DNA of 64,000 nt from Aquimarina sediminis. Lineage in GTDB: Bacteria > Bacteroidota > Bacteroidia > Flavobacteriales > Flavobacteriaceae. The stretch's first letter is position 1, and every line of letters begins with the position of its first letter. Positions 1-9,469 of this stretch are shown here, piece after piece. The notes beneath the pieces were generated by a model. That model had not been told where the DNA came from. It did no database searches and saw only the letters and a program-made list of their open reading frames with translations. The position numbers were made by a program, and so were the translations under genes. Location of the stretch: contig NZ_POYJ01000009.1 of NCBI RefSeq assembly GCF_002895435.1, positions 176,076-240,075 on the forward strand, written 5' to 3'.

Positions 1-289
1 ACATAAGCAATACAGACAACTCTTATAGGTAATTTCATAATTTGGGGGCTGTAGATTTGGGACTACTGACGCAAACTACAAAATAAAAACTCACAAATCT
101 GGCAAAAAGTGTTAAAATCGATAAAAAAACACACCTTTTGTCGTATTATATTGCTATTAATCGATAAAATACTCAGTTATAAAATCAAGAAACCTCAAAT
201 ACGAACTTAACCTTTAACTCTATCTATGATAAGTACTTTACTTAGATAAATTTGGGTTACTGATATAAGAAAGCAAGTTCTTTCACCTC

Positions 290-1954
290 TTAATCCAATG
301 CAGAATGTAATAGTGATTTTGCATGAGTTAACGCAGAATCAGAAATATCTTTACCACCTATCATTTCGGCTATTTCTTTGATTCGTTCTTCATCACTTAA
401 CAATCTAAGTTGAGTAACAGTAGTATTCTGCACATCCTCTTTATAGACTTTATAATGATTCTGCCCATTAGCCGCAATCTGTGGTAAATGAGTAATACTA
501 AAAACCTGTAAGTTTTTACTCATACTCATCATCAAATCTGCCATTTTATGCGCAATTTCTCCAGATACTCCAGTATCAATTTCATCAAAAATGATGGTGG
601 GTAATTGTGCATATCCAGATAGAATAGACTTTATAGCAATCATAATTCTGGATAACTCTCCTCCAGACGCTACTTTCTTAAGCTCTCCGTAGGTTCCTCC
701 TTTATTAGCAGAAAATAAAAATTCTAATATTTCTTTCCCGTTGGATAAATATTTTTCTTGCAATTCTAAAGAAGATTGAAATGTAGCATTTGGCATTCCT
801 AAAGCCTTAAGAATACTTTCTAACTCTTTTATTAATCGAGGAAGAGCTTTGTTTCTTTTTTTATGAATCTTTTCTGCTACTTCATCCAACTGCAATTGAA
901 TAGTAGCTATTTCTTTCTTAAGCTTATCTATATCTTCAGTGAGAGATTCTGTCTTAGAAACTTTGTCTTGTAATACACCTTGTAAAACGATCAATTCTTC
1001 TACACTAGAAACACTATGCTTTACCTGCAAATTATGTAATAATTGTATCCGTTCGCCTGTACGCTCCAATTGCTCTGGATCTGCCTCTAACTTCTCTAAC
1101 TCATCTACTAATGATACATTTATATCATCTAATTCTATATAAATACTCTGTATTCTTTGAGAAAGCTCTTTTAACTGACCCGAATACGTTTCTATTTTGG
1201 ATATATTATTTTTAATAGTATTTAACTGATCAGAAACTCCTATTTCTTCTCCTGAAGCAATTGAAATAGAACTCGACAATCGTTCTTGAATCTCTTCAAT
1301 ATTATTAAGTTGCTCATATTGCTCTTCAAGCGCAGGAAGCTCATCAGGTTTAAGTTTTGCTTCATCAAGTTCTTTCAAAAGGAAAGCGTTGTATTCATAC
1401 TCCTTTGTAAATTCTTCCTGACTAGCAATAAGTTTATCTACTTCTTTTTGTTTTTCTTTTAATAAACTTAAACCTCTTTTATATGATTTAATCTCTCGAT
1501 CTGCTCCTGCCAGTGCATCTAATACTTCAAATTGAAAATCATTAGAAGTAACTTCTAATGTTTGATGTTGGCTATGAATATCTATTAATCTAACTCCTAA
1601 TGAAGCGAGTGATTGCAAAGTAACAGGAGTATCATTTATAAATGCTCTTGATTTCCCTGAAGGAAGAATTTCTCGCCTGATTATGGTTTGATCTTCATAA
1701 TCAAGTGATTCTTCTTCAAAAAAAGAAGTCAAATCGTATTTTTGTATCTCAAAAACCCCTTCTATTACACATTTTTGAGAGTTATCCTTTACACTACTAA
1801 GATCTGCTCTTTTTCCTATTAATAATCCTAAAGCACCCAACAATAAAGATTTACCTGCACCAGTTTCTCCTGTAATGGTAATTAAACCAGAATCGAATGA
1901 TACTTGTAACTCTTCTATTAAAGCGAAGTTTTTTATAGAAAGACCTCTTAACAA
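290..1954 (-). CDS. recN: DNA repair protein RecN
   Basis: SMC-like ATPase that acts at double-strand breaks during recombinational repair in the cytoplasm. The 554 residues match the usual RecN length. Walker A GETGAGKS is at residues 29-36, a long central coiled coil runs about 150-380, the ABC signature ASGGELSR is at 429-436 and Walker B FDEIDTG at 456-462, followed by the THLPQIA switch. The start is a TTG; the residues right after it (LRGLSIKNFALIE) match the normal RecN N-terminus, so no upstream start is needed. It is the last gene of a minus-strand series after the DUF4835 gene, 126 bp downstream, so it may also have its own promoter. Family assignment is secure. Confidence 0.97.
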   Translation of the reverse strand: MLRGLSIKNFALIEELQVSFDSGLITITGETGAGKSLLLGALGLLIGKRADLSSVKDNSQKCVIEGVFEIQKYDLTSFFEEESLDYEDQTIIRREILPSGKSRAFINDTPVTLQSLASLGVRLIDIHSQHQTLEVTSNDFQFEVLDALAGADREIKSYKRGLSLLKEKQKEVDKLIASQEEFTKEYEYNAFLLKELDEAKLKPDELPALEEQYEQLNNIEEIQERLSSSISIASGEEIGVSDQLNTIKNNISKIETYSGQLKELSQRIQSIYIELDDINVSLVDELEKLEADPEQLERTGERIQLLHNLQVKHSVSSVEELIVLQGVLQDKVSKTESLTEDIDKLKKEIATIQLQLDEVAEKIHKKRNKALPRLIKELESILKALGMPNATFQSSLELQEKYLSNGKEILEFLFSANKGGTYGELKKVASGGELSRIMIAIKSILSGYAQLPTIIFDEIDTGVSGEIAHKMADLMMSMSKNLQVFSITHLPQIAANGQNHYKVYKEDVQNTTVTQLRLLSDEERIKEIAEMIGGKDISDSALTHAKSLLHSALD

Positions 1955-2080
1955 AGGATAGAAAAAATTTAAAAGTTTTTAAAAAAGTAAAGATACTATA
2001 GTTTTGAAAAGATTACATCTGTAAGTTTCAATTTTTTTTAACTAACAACACCTTCATACTATTGTAGGAGTAAAACCTTC

Positions 2081-2965
2081 CTAGAACTTTATATCTTTCC
2101 AGTTTTCTGCATATGTAGGTGCTATTCTATTAAGAATTTCAATGGTTTTGGCAATATTCACTGAAGGTCCACCAGAAAGGATACTAGAAATCTCATCAGC
2201 TTTAGCATCAAAGAATACTCTCATTATATACGAATTAGGTCTTGTATTATGCATTTCCTGAAGCGGCTTCATTGCCTCAGTAATAGTTTCTTTACCTTTT
2301 TTAAGGTTATTATGCATCACATCTAATCCTTCTCTATGATATGTGTACATTGTTTTTCGGTACCCTTCATAAGTTCCAGACAGAAGGTCGTCATTAAGTC
2401 TAAATCTATTTGGATCTTGTTCTCTTGCCCACCCCAAGGTATTACTACCTTGTGCATTACTAACAATATTTTTGGCTTCTTGATAATACTGAGTTCCACT
2501 ATTTAACTCAAAAGTATCAGCATCTACCCCTAAAATTGTGTATAAATAGAATGCGACTACAGAAATCAAATTAGACTCAAAACTATTTGGGTTATAGTTT
2601 AACGGTTGAAACTCCAAATAATCAAAGTTAAATTGCTTATCGTTTACATTAAAGATAGTAGTAGAATAACCAGATCCATATACAGGTCGAGATGCTTGCA
2701 CCTGAATAGTTGCTGAAAAAGCATCATTATCATAACTACTTATTGTAATAAAGAAACTACAATTGATCCTTTCTTCGGTACGATAATCTACAGCGGTCCA
2801 TTTTGTATTATTAATAAACTCAGTTAATGAACGCTCTAAGGTTTTAAATACTTGCAAATTAGGATTTCCTGTTTGCTCCGCATTTACAGCCACAGTAGCA
2901 TTAAACTCCTGGGCATTACCATTTAAACCAACTATAAGTATTATGACAAGAAATAACTTATTCAT
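2081..2965 (-). CDS. DUF4835 family exported protein
   Basis: 294-residue protein with an N-terminal signal peptide (hydrophobic residues 4-16, cleavage likely after NGNA-Q). It resembles the Bacteroidetes-specific DUF4835 family, whose biochemical function is not established. The body is soluble with no further membrane segment, so a periplasmic or outer-membrane-associated location is inferred. Its start overlaps the end of coaBC by 8 bp, so the two are translationally coupled in the bamD-omega-coaBC cluster. That neighbourhood hints at an envelope-related role but does not prove one. Confidence 0.85.
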   Translation of the reverse strand: MNKLFLVIILIVGLNGNAQEFNATVAVNAEQTGNPNLQVFKTLERSLTEFINNTKWTAVDYRTEERINCSFFITISSYDNDAFSATIQVQASRPVYGSGYSTTIFNVNDKQFNFDYLEFQPLNYNPNSFESNLISVVAFYLYTILGVDADTFELNSGTQYYQEAKNIVSNAQGSNTLGWAREQDPNRFRLNDDLLSGTYEGYRKTMYTYHREGLDVMHNNLKKGKETITEAMKPLQEMHNTRPNSYIMRVFFDAKADEISSILSGGPSVNIAKTIEILNRIAPTYAENWKDIKF

Positions 2966-4169
2966 CCTTTAATGTGTTAATTTCATTAAATATATCTTGT
3001 GCAACTTCTGACTTTGCTTTTAAGTCAAACGCTTTAATCTCCAATTTATGATTAATTAGACTTACTTTATTTGTTTTCCCTTTAAAGCCTGCTCCTTTAT
3101 CATTAAGAGAATTAAGGACTATTAAATCTAAATTTTTACTTTTTAATTTATTCTTAGCGTTCTCTTCTTCATTTTCAGTTTCCAAAGCAAAGCCTACCAA
3201 AAATTGTTTTTGCTTCTGTCCTCCCATCCATTTCAGGATATCATCGGTTCGCTCTAACTGAATAGAAAACTCTGTGTCTTTCTTTTTTATTTTTTGATTT
3301 GCTATATTTTTAGGTCTATAATCTGCAACAGCTGCAGATGCGATTGCTATATCACAATTATCATACAGTGATACAACGGCTTCATACATATCCTTTGCAC
3401 TAAACACATTAACGACATTAATAAGTGCATGATCAACCTTAAGAGAAGATGGCCCCAAAACCAAATTTACCTGGGCTCCTAAATTGGCCGCAGTTTTTGC
3501 CAACTCTATACCCATCCTTCCGCTAGAGTGATTACCTATAAACCTAACAGGATCTATTGCTTCATAAGTAGGACCAGCGGTTATTAAAACGGTTTGATTT
3601 TTTAATGGTAGTTTTTTTAAAATATCTTTTGCTATAAACTCTACAATAGTTTCTGGTTCTGCCATTCGTCCTTGCCCGACAAGACCACTTGCCAGCTCAC
3701 CCGATTCTGAAGGAATCATAATATTTCCAAACTCTTGTAGCTTCTCAAAAGAATTATTAGCTGATGGGTGTTTGTACATATCCAAATCCATTGCTGGAGC
3801 AAAGTACACAGGACACTTTGCAGATAAATATGTAGCTAACAACAGATTATCGCTAGCCCCGGCAGTCATTTTAGATAATGTATTTGCCGTAGCAGGAGCT
3901 ATAACCATAATATCTGCCCATAACCCCAAATCCACATGGTTATTCCATACAGCATTCTCATCTTTTTCATCATAAAAAGATGAGTGCACGGGGTTTTTAG
4001 ACAAAGTAGATAAAGTAAGCGGTGTTACAAAATCTTTGGCAGCAGGAGTCATTATGACTTTTACTTCTGCACTCGCCTTAACAAACAAACGAACCAAACT
4101 TGCTGTTTTATAAGCAGCAATTCCAGCGGTGATACCTATTAAAACTTTTTTACCGCTTAAAACAGACAT
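2958..4169 (-). CDS. coaBC: Bifunctional phosphopantothenoylcysteine decarboxylase / phosphopantothenate-cysteine ligase
   Basis: Carries out two consecutive steps of coenzyme A synthesis: it joins cysteine to 4'-phosphopantothenate, then decarboxylates the product to 4'-phosphopantetheine. Residues 1-180 form the flavin-dependent CoaC domain, with GITAGIAAYK near the start, H78 in HVDLG as the likely catalytic His, and APATANT at 91-97. Residues about 190-400 form the CoaB ligase, with ITAGPTYEAIDPVRFI and the SSGRMG motif. The substrate-binding motif reads PAMD (125-128), where E. coli has PAMN. At 403 aa the length is normal for the fusion. It starts 4 bp after the omega gene. Confidence 0.97.
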   Translation of the reverse strand: MSVLSGKKVLIGITAGIAAYKTASLVRLFVKASAEVKVIMTPAAKDFVTPLTLSTLSKNPVHSSFYDEKDENAVWNNHVDLGLWADIMVIAPATANTLSKMTAGASDNLLLATYLSAKCPVYFAPAMDLDMYKHPSANNSFEKLQEFGNIMIPSESGELASGLVGQGRMAEPETIVEFIAKDILKKLPLKNQTVLITAGPTYEAIDPVRFIGNHSSGRMGIELAKTAANLGAQVNLVLGPSSLKVDHALINVVNVFSAKDMYEAVVSLYDNCDIAIASAAVADYRPKNIANQKIKKKDTEFSIQLERTDDILKWMGGQKQKQFLVGFALETENEEENAKNKLKSKNLDLIVLNSLNDKGAGFKGKTNKVSLINHKLEIKAFDLKAKSEVAQDIFNEINTLKDE

Positions 4170-4173
4170 AAAC

Positions 4174-4506
4174 TTATAGAGATTCTGTGTCTTTTTTCGT
4201 ATTTCTATGATAGATTTTACCTTCTAACCATTCTTGCACAGCCAAGGCATGAGGTTTAGGTAATCTTTCGTAAAACTTAGAAACTTCGATCTGCTCCTTG
4301 TTTTCAAAAATCTCTTCTAAACTATCATTATATGTAGCAAATTCATCTAATTTTTCTAGAAGCTCTTTCTTAATATCTGTATTAATCTGAGTTGCTCTTT
4401 TTGATATTACCGATATAGCCTCATATATATTATCTGTTGGCTGATCAATACGGTTCTTATCAATAGTAGTTGTGTTTACCGGCGCATTGCTTTTTTTCAA
4501 ATCCAT
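4174..4506 (-). CDS. rpoZ: DNA-directed RNA polymerase subunit omega (Bacteroidetes type)
   Basis: 110-residue protein resembling the omega/Rpb6-like subunit of Bacteroidetes RNA polymerase, which helps assemble the beta' subunit. The central segment NIYEAISVISKRATQIN matches the conserved omega helix region, which in other bacteria reads like RF-LV-VA-RARQL. The flanking extension is longer than in proteobacterial RpoZ. It sits 15 bp after bamD and 4 bp before coaBC; omega next to coaBC is a common arrangement and supports the call. No catalytic motif is expected. Confidence 0.85.
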   Translation of the reverse strand: MDLKKSNAPVNTTTIDKNRIDQPTDNIYEAISVISKRATQINTDIKKELLEKLDEFATYNDSLEEIFENKEQIEVSKFYERLPKPHALAVQEWLEGKIYHRNTKKDTESL

Positions 4507-4521
4507 CTTCTACTTTATTTT

Positions 4522-5316
4522 CTATTTATATTCTTCTAATCTTGTCTTAATATCTTCTCCTAATTCATCTGCCTTCTCTAGATATTCTCCTTCTGTTTTG
4601 TAGTATTTCTTATAACTATTATAATACCCTTGAGCTACATTTAATCGCTCTTCTACCAAACTTTCATAACTACCTATAGCCAATAAATACTCAGACTCTA
4701 ATTTGTAATATAATACTTTTTCTCTAAAGGATGATCCAGGATAGTCTACAAGGTAATTGTCAAATGCTGAAATCGCAACTTTATAGTTCTCTCTATGATG
4801 AAACTGTTTTGCTATTTCGTAAGCTTTTTTCTCCTTCTTCGTTCTAAGTTCTGCTACTAATTTATTTGCTTCTTCTAAGTTTTCACTTTCAGGATATTCG
4901 TTAATATAAGCCTGAAGCTTTTCTATAGCTTTAGTTGTTTCTTCTTGATCTAAACTATATCTTGGAGAAAGATGATAATAACTTTTGGCTCCTTTGTATG
5001 ATGCTTCCTCTCTTTTCTCACTTTTGGGATAGGACTTAGCGTATCTTTCAAACTGATATCCAGACAAGTAATAATCTTCTAACTGATAATATGTATCAGC
5101 ATAGTAGTACATAATTCTTTCTGCCTGTGGCTTACCTCTATACAAAGGAACTATCTGTTCAAAAAGCCGTAAAGCCTTTTTGTACTTTCCTTCTTTATAC
5201 AAATCCTCAGCAGTCTTATACTTTGCAGTTATATCCTCGCCTCTTACTATTTTTTGATACTCACTACAAGAGCCTAATAATAATACAACAGCAAGCAAAT
5301 ACAATAATCTCTTCAT
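4522..5316 (-). CDS. bamD: Outer membrane protein assembly factor BamD (lipoprotein)
   Basis: Lipoprotein of the BAM complex, which inserts beta-barrel proteins into the outer membrane. The signal peptide ends in a lipobox LLGSC with the acylated Cys at residue 17. TPR-like helical repeats follow, for example AEDLYKEGKYKKALRLFEQIV, then YYADTYYQLEDYYLSGYQFE, and later YKVAISAFDNYLVDYPGS. At 264 aa it is typical for flavobacterial BamD (YfiO family). It is the first gene of the operon, with a recognisable promoter directly upstream at 5336-5364. Confidence 0.93.
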   Translation of the reverse strand: MKRLLYLLAVVLLLGSCSEYQKIVRGEDITAKYKTAEDLYKEGKYKKALRLFEQIVPLYRGKPQAERIMYYYADTYYQLEDYYLSGYQFERYAKSYPKSEKREEASYKGAKSYYHLSPRYSLDQEETTKAIEKLQAYINEYPESENLEEANKLVAELRTKKEKKAYEIAKQFHHRENYKVAISAFDNYLVDYPGSSFREKVLYYKLESEYLLAIGSYESLVEERLNVAQGYYNSYKKYYKTEGEYLEKADELGEDIKTRLEEYK

Positions 5317-5335
5317 ATCTTAAAAAAACATCTGG

Positions 5336-5364
5336 CAAAAGTATATATTTCTGCCGTATTACAA
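5336..5364 (-). promoter_or_regulatory. Promoter of the bamD-rpoZ-coaBC operon
   Basis: On the minus strand, the -7 element TACTTTTG (5336-5343) is preceded after 18 bp by TTG (5362-5364). This fits the Bacteroidetes sigma factor consensus TTG-N17-23-TAnnTTTG. The bamD ATG lies about 20 bp downstream of the -7 box, giving a short leader. Confidence 0.65.
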
Positions 5365-5548
5365 AAACTTTAGTTCATTCAATTCATCTGTCTTTATTTA
5401 TTATCCGTATAAACAGGTAGAATTACCCTCATTAATAATTTGGTATACATCTACCACATCAATTCAGGTTCATTTCAATAACTACACAATTAGGAAGGTG
5501 TTGCAGGATCTAATTATTTTTAACATTCTTAAAAGTTGTCTTTTTGTA

Positions 5549-6475
5549 TCAACTGGATTTACTGGCAAAAGTTTTATCAAGGTTATTATGATCCAGAATT
5601 GTATGCCCTTCATCATCATAATGAAATGCTGGAACAAAACGTTGGTCAATTTTTAGATTTTTTAAAACATATGAATGTACTTGATGAACTTCCTGAGCAA
5701 AGGATTCATCATAATAACTTGCTAATATTAATATTTCTCCTTTTAAGTTTTGTAACTCTTCTCTATCAATTTTTTTGAGCGGACTCAACTCATCTATAGG
5801 GTGCACAACAGTCCAAGTAGTTGGCAAATATGTGATTGAATTTCGCTCTAACTTAAGACTAAAGAAGTTGTTCACAAATTTTTTACCCTTATCCTCCTGA
5901 GATAGCGCTAATGTAGCTTCTATTTTAGGACGAATCATCACATTAGCACTTCTACTCATCAATCTAAACATAATACAATCCATCCCATTATGCTTTCTTA
6001 CTACTACACTACTACTAAACCTAATATTTGCTCTTGGTTTAGAAAACCTACCATACAATAGCCCTGTAATAAATGAGAAGCTTAATAATCCTATAAGTGC
6101 TTCAAAAGAAGATATAATTCCAAAAATAACACCTTTGGGAGCCATCGCACCATACCCTACAGTGGTAATTGTCTGAGCAGAAAAAAAGAAAGCATTAAGG
6201 AAATCCTTAAAAACATCTCCAGTTGATTCTGTTATATTTGATATTCCTAAAAATGTATAGATTATTGCAAATAAAGAATTAATCAGAGTATACCCTAGGA
6301 TTACCCACAAGAAAAACTTAGTCCAACTAATACTAATTAAATAGTTATAACTTTCTGACAAGGAGCTTGGTCTATTTACATGTTTTATATTAAAAGAACC
6401 ATCTTGATTGATAAACCGTTTGGCGTATCTATTTGAAGACTTACCTACTCCTGGATCTTTTACTTTTTTAGCCAT
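5549..6475 (-). CDS. Inward-rectifier (KirBac-like) potassium channel
   Basis: 308-residue two-helix ion channel of the inner membrane. TM1 is about residues 53-78, the pore loop carries the K+ selectivity filter TTVGYG (104-109), and TM2 is about 116-142. The remaining 160 residues form the cytoplasmic beta-rich domain typical of Kir channels (for example a VVRKHNGMDCIMFRLMS-type strand pair). Ion selectivity is inferred from the filter; gating ligand is unknown. It follows dapA by 15 bp, so probably shares its transcript. Confidence 0.9.
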   Translation of the reverse strand: MAKKVKDPGVGKSSNRYAKRFINQDGSFNIKHVNRPSSLSESYNYLISISWTKFFLWVILGYTLINSLFAIIYTFLGISNITESTGDVFKDFLNAFFFSAQTITTVGYGAMAPKGVIFGIISSFEALIGLLSFSFITGLLYGRFSKPRANIRFSSSVVVRKHNGMDCIMFRLMSRSANVMIRPKIEATLALSQEDKGKKFVNNFFSLKLERNSITYLPTTWTVVHPIDELSPLKKIDREELQNLKGEILILASYYDESFAQEVHQVHSYVLKNLKIDQRFVPAFHYDDEGHTILDHNNLDKTFASKSS

Positions 6476-6490
6476 CTCTTCTGAAAGCTA

Positions 6491-7363
6491 TTAATTCTGA
6501 ACAAACTCTTCTATTCTTTTTGCTAAATCCTGAGAAACAGGAATTAACGGCAAACGAAGATTATCTTCACACACTCCCTTGACCTTTAAAATATTTTTTA
6601 TTCCGGCAGGATTCCCTTCTTCAAAAGCATAATCCAAAACAGGAAGAAGTTTATAAAAAGTATCGAATGCTTTTTTTGTTTGCCCTGACAACCCAAGCCG
6701 TATCATTTCAGAAAACTCTTCTGGAAATCCTTGCCCTATCACACTTATTACACCGTCTCCACCAGCAGCCACAGCTGGTAATGCCAATGCATCATCACCT
6801 GAAATTACCAAAAACCCTTCTGGTCTATCTTTTATTATTCTAAGAACTTGGGTAAAATCTCCAACCGCCTCTTTTATACCGATAATATTGTCTAATTTGG
6901 CAAGGCGCAATGTCGTTTCTGCAGTCATGTTCGTAGCTGTTCTCGAAGGTACATTATATAACAAAACAGGTAATGGTGTGATATCATTAATACTTTTGTA
7001 ATGCTGAAAAATCCCTTCTTGACTAGGTCTGTTATACATAGGAACCACAGATAATATTGCCGCAAAATCTAAAGAACTCACTTCTTTAATTTCATCAATA
7101 ATCGCTGCAGTATCATTTCCACCAACACCTATAACAAGAGGAAGTCTTTTATCATTCACCTCTATAATATGTGCTATTAAACTCTTTTTCTCTTCTTTAG
7201 TAATTGTAGCCGATTCAGCAGTAGTTCCAAGTACCACAAGGTATTCTACTCCTCCTTTTATACAAAAATCAACTAATGATGTAACTCCTTTATAATCTAT
7301 CGATCCATCTTTATTAAAAGGAGTTACTAATGCTACTCCTGTTCCTCTAAGAAAATCACTCAT
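6491..7363 (-). CDS. dapA: 4-hydroxy-tetrahydrodipicolinate synthase
   Basis: Condenses pyruvate with aspartate semialdehyde, the first committed step to diaminopimelate and lysine. This supplies peptidoglycan cross-links, as do dapF and mltG elsewhere in the window. Key features: GTTAE at residues 46-50, Tyr136 and Arg141 in YNVPSRT, and the Schiff-base Lys164 in GIKEAVGD. Length 290 aa is standard. The gene begins one base after the DUF6913 gene ends, indicating tight coupling. Confidence 0.97.
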   Translation of the reverse strand: MSDFLRGTGVALVTPFNKDGSIDYKGVTSLVDFCIKGGVEYLVVLGTTAESATITKEEKKSLIAHIIEVNDKRLPLVIGVGGNDTAAIIDEIKEVSSLDFAAILSVVPMYNRPSQEGIFQHYKSINDITPLPVLLYNVPSRTATNMTAETTLRLAKLDNIIGIKEAVGDFTQVLRIIKDRPEGFLVISGDDALALPAVAAGGDGVISVIGQGFPEEFSEMIRLGLSGQTKKAFDTFYKLLPVLDYAFEEGNPAGIKNILKVKGVCEDNLRLPLIPVSQDLAKRIEEFVQN

Positions 7364-7364
7364 G

Positions 7365-7886
7365 CTATATAATCTGTAAAATTTTTAAATATTTCTTAAG
7401 TTCTGATATAAAAAGATTTGTATCATTAGTAGTAGCTCCAATAATTAAGTCATTAATACGGTTGTCTACAGCCGCAAAACCAACTTTAAATTTGGCTTTT
7501 GATGCTGCAGCTACATAGTTTAACTCTATCGAATCTTCTTCATAAAAGTTAATCAAGACATCGTAATCTTCATTTATAAAATCAAGTAAAGAATTACTTT
7601 TTACAGCACCGCTCATTCCAAAGCTTTTGTCGCTGTAATAAGCAGCATCCTTATCATCTACAACGTCTTTATGATCTTCTTTATAGCCTAATACTTTTAG
7701 TTTTTCTGACTTAACCCCTAATTCATTTGCTAGTTTCAATAACGAAACAATATTAATAGATTGGGATGCGTCAATAAGAACAGCAAGTGTTTTAAGATTA
7801 GAAATTTTTTGATCAGTATTTCTTTTTCCTAAATGCGTTTCTATATTTTTTTTTATTGCATTCCTCTTAAGGCCTTTTAAAATCAT
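7365..7886 (-). CDS. DUF6913 family protein
   Basis: 173-residue soluble protein of unknown function that resembles the flavobacterial DUF6913 family. It starts with a basic segment (KGLKRNAIKKNIETHLGK), then a mixed alpha/beta region with two patches of hydrophobic strands (LKTLAVLID; DYDVLINFY). No signal peptide or membrane helix. It is the first gene of a probable operon with dapA (1-bp gap) and the potassium channel. Nothing in the sequence indicates a catalytic role. Confidence 0.75.
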   Translation of the reverse strand: MILKGLKRNAIKKNIETHLGKRNTDQKISNLKTLAVLIDASQSINIVSLLKLANELGVKSEKLKVLGYKEDHKDVVDDKDAAYYSDKSFGMSGAVKSNSLLDFINEDYDVLINFYEEDSIELNYVAAASKAKFKVGFAAVDNRINDLIIGATTNDTNLFISELKKYLKILQII

Positions 7887-8004
7887 TTATTAAAAAAATT
7901 AATAAGCCACAAATGTAGCTATTTTACAATTTAAAATCATCTGGTACTCTTCAAGAAAAAGAGAAAAGTTTAATAATTAAACAACATAGTAATTTTTGTT
8001 AAAT

Positions 8005-8709
8005 CTAAAAATATTTATCGTCAAATTCTTTTTTATTCTTTGGTTTTGTTTCAATAAAAAAAACGGTAAACAGGAAAATCCCTAATATTTCTGTGATATT
8101 TATGAGCACAGTAAACACAGTACTATAATAATACAATTCATTTATTGGCAAAAGTGCATCTACAAACAAAGTACAACAAGCTGCAATAAAAAGGTAAATC
8201 AACTTCTCATATTTATCTGCGACATAAACAAAGAAACAAACAACAACAAACATCAGAAGACTAACTATTATTAAAATCATAGACCCAATAGAATTAGTCA
8301 TTTTGGGCAAAATTAAATCTACAATTGAAAAAACTAAATACCCAATCAAAACTGTACTCAGTATGACCGGCACTGCCAATAGTGTTTTTAAATTTACATC
8401 TCCTTTTGAGATAAACCTCTTTAACAAAAGAATACATAGTACATAAAAAAGAGAAATCAGCAGGGCAATAACCGTATAGTACTTAGCAAAGTCCAGAGAT
8501 ATAAAAATGTCGGTGACAATAATTAAAAGCATACATACTACAAACAAAAAAGCAGGTTTTTTGGCATGTTTTAAATATATAAAAACTAATGACAGAGGTA
8601 CAATTGGCTTGACATACACTAATACCCATTTATCAAAAAACAAAACAGCACATATAACTGCTAAAAAAGAGATATAGAAAAACAAGTATGTGAAATCTGT
8701 TTTTTTCAA
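8005..8709 (-). CDS. Multi-pass membrane protein, paralogue of the upstream gene
   Basis: 234 residues with about seven or eight hydrophobic helices and short loops, ending in a charged tail (KPKNKKEFDDKYF). The helix pattern with a KP motif after the first loop (VYVKPIVPLSLVFIYLK) and Asp residues within membrane segments recalls the YhhN/TMEM86 lysoplasmalogenase family. The match is too weak for a functional claim. It is clearly homologous to the protein at 8774-9469 (shared FYI...F-DRW, KPxV, YLxFSxxDLILP). Likely an inner-membrane enzyme or sensor of unknown role. Confidence 0.7.
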   Translation of the reverse strand: MKKTDFTYLFFYISFLAVICAVLFFDKWVLVYVKPIVPLSLVFIYLKHAKKPAFLFVVCMLLIIVTDIFISLDFAKYYTVIALLISLFYVLCILLLKRFISKGDVNLKTLLAVPVILSTVLIGYLVFSIVDLILPKMTNSIGSMILIIVSLLMFVVVCFFVYVADKYEKLIYLFIAACCTLFVDALLPINELYYYSTVFTVLINITEILGIFLFTVFFIETKPKNKKEFDDKYF

Positions 8710-8773
8710 AAGATTTTAAAGTATTTAAGAGCCATAGATAGGCAGGTTTTTTTGACTATAATATATTTTATTT

Positions 8774-9469
8774 TCACAAGTAATCATCATTAACAGGAGT
8801 TAAAGATTGTTGTTCGATAAAAAATTTGATTAAAAAATATTGTCCGGAAATCTGAAGAAAGTTAGCTATTAGAACAAATACCTCTAAAAAAACATATAAA
8901 CTATTAAGTGCTGTAATAATATTAACAATCAAAAAACAAGAAGCTGCCACCATTAAAGAAGAACTCACTACTGTTTTACTATTCAGATAAATATAATAAC
9001 ACACTCCTATAAAGACAGTAAAGCAAACAATAAGAATAAACAGATATACTCCATCATCATGCACTTGAGGTAAAATCAAATCTGCCACCGAAAACAAAAC
9101 ATAAACAATCAGTACCATTGTAATTAGCAATTGAATTGTAAAAATTTTCTTAAGACGAACTTTAATTCTTTTAAAACTTTTCCATAACAAAACAATATTA
9201 AGGATATAATAAACAGAAAGAAGAATATTAAGCACCCTAAAATACTTCACAAAATCTTTAGCAGTCAGCACCTCTATAACCATAATCAAAAGCATGGTTA
9301 CTATTACCAAATAGTTTTTTTGTTTTGTCTTTATCAGATATATAACACATAATGCAACAACAACGAGAGGTTTAAAAACAACAATAAGTCTATCTGCAAA
9401 AACAGAAGTCATCAGAGTAAGTATCCCTGTAATGTAAAACAATTGATATACTAACTTCTCTACGCTCAA
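8774..9469 (-). CDS. Multi-pass membrane protein, paralogue of the downstream gene
   Basis: 231 residues, about seven or eight membrane helices, homologous along its length to the next gene (KPLV; VLFSVADLILPQ aligned with YLVFSIVDLILPK). The predicted start is a TTG (SVEKLVYQLFYITG follows); this aligns with the ATG start of its paralogue, which supports it. The two genes lie head-to-tail 64 bp apart, consistent with local duplication and divergence. A distant YhhN-like relationship is possible. Function unknown. Confidence 0.65.
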   Translation of the reverse strand: MSVEKLVYQLFYITGILTLMTSVFADRLIVVFKPLVVVALCVIYLIKTKQKNYLVIVTMLLIMVIEVLTAKDFVKYFRVLNILLSVYYILNIVLLWKSFKRIKVRLKKIFTIQLLITMVLIVYVLFSVADLILPQVHDDGVYLFILIVCFTVFIGVCYYIYLNSKTVVSSSLMVAASCFLIVNIITALNSLYVFLEVFVLIANFLQISGQYFLIKFFIEQQSLTPVNDDYL

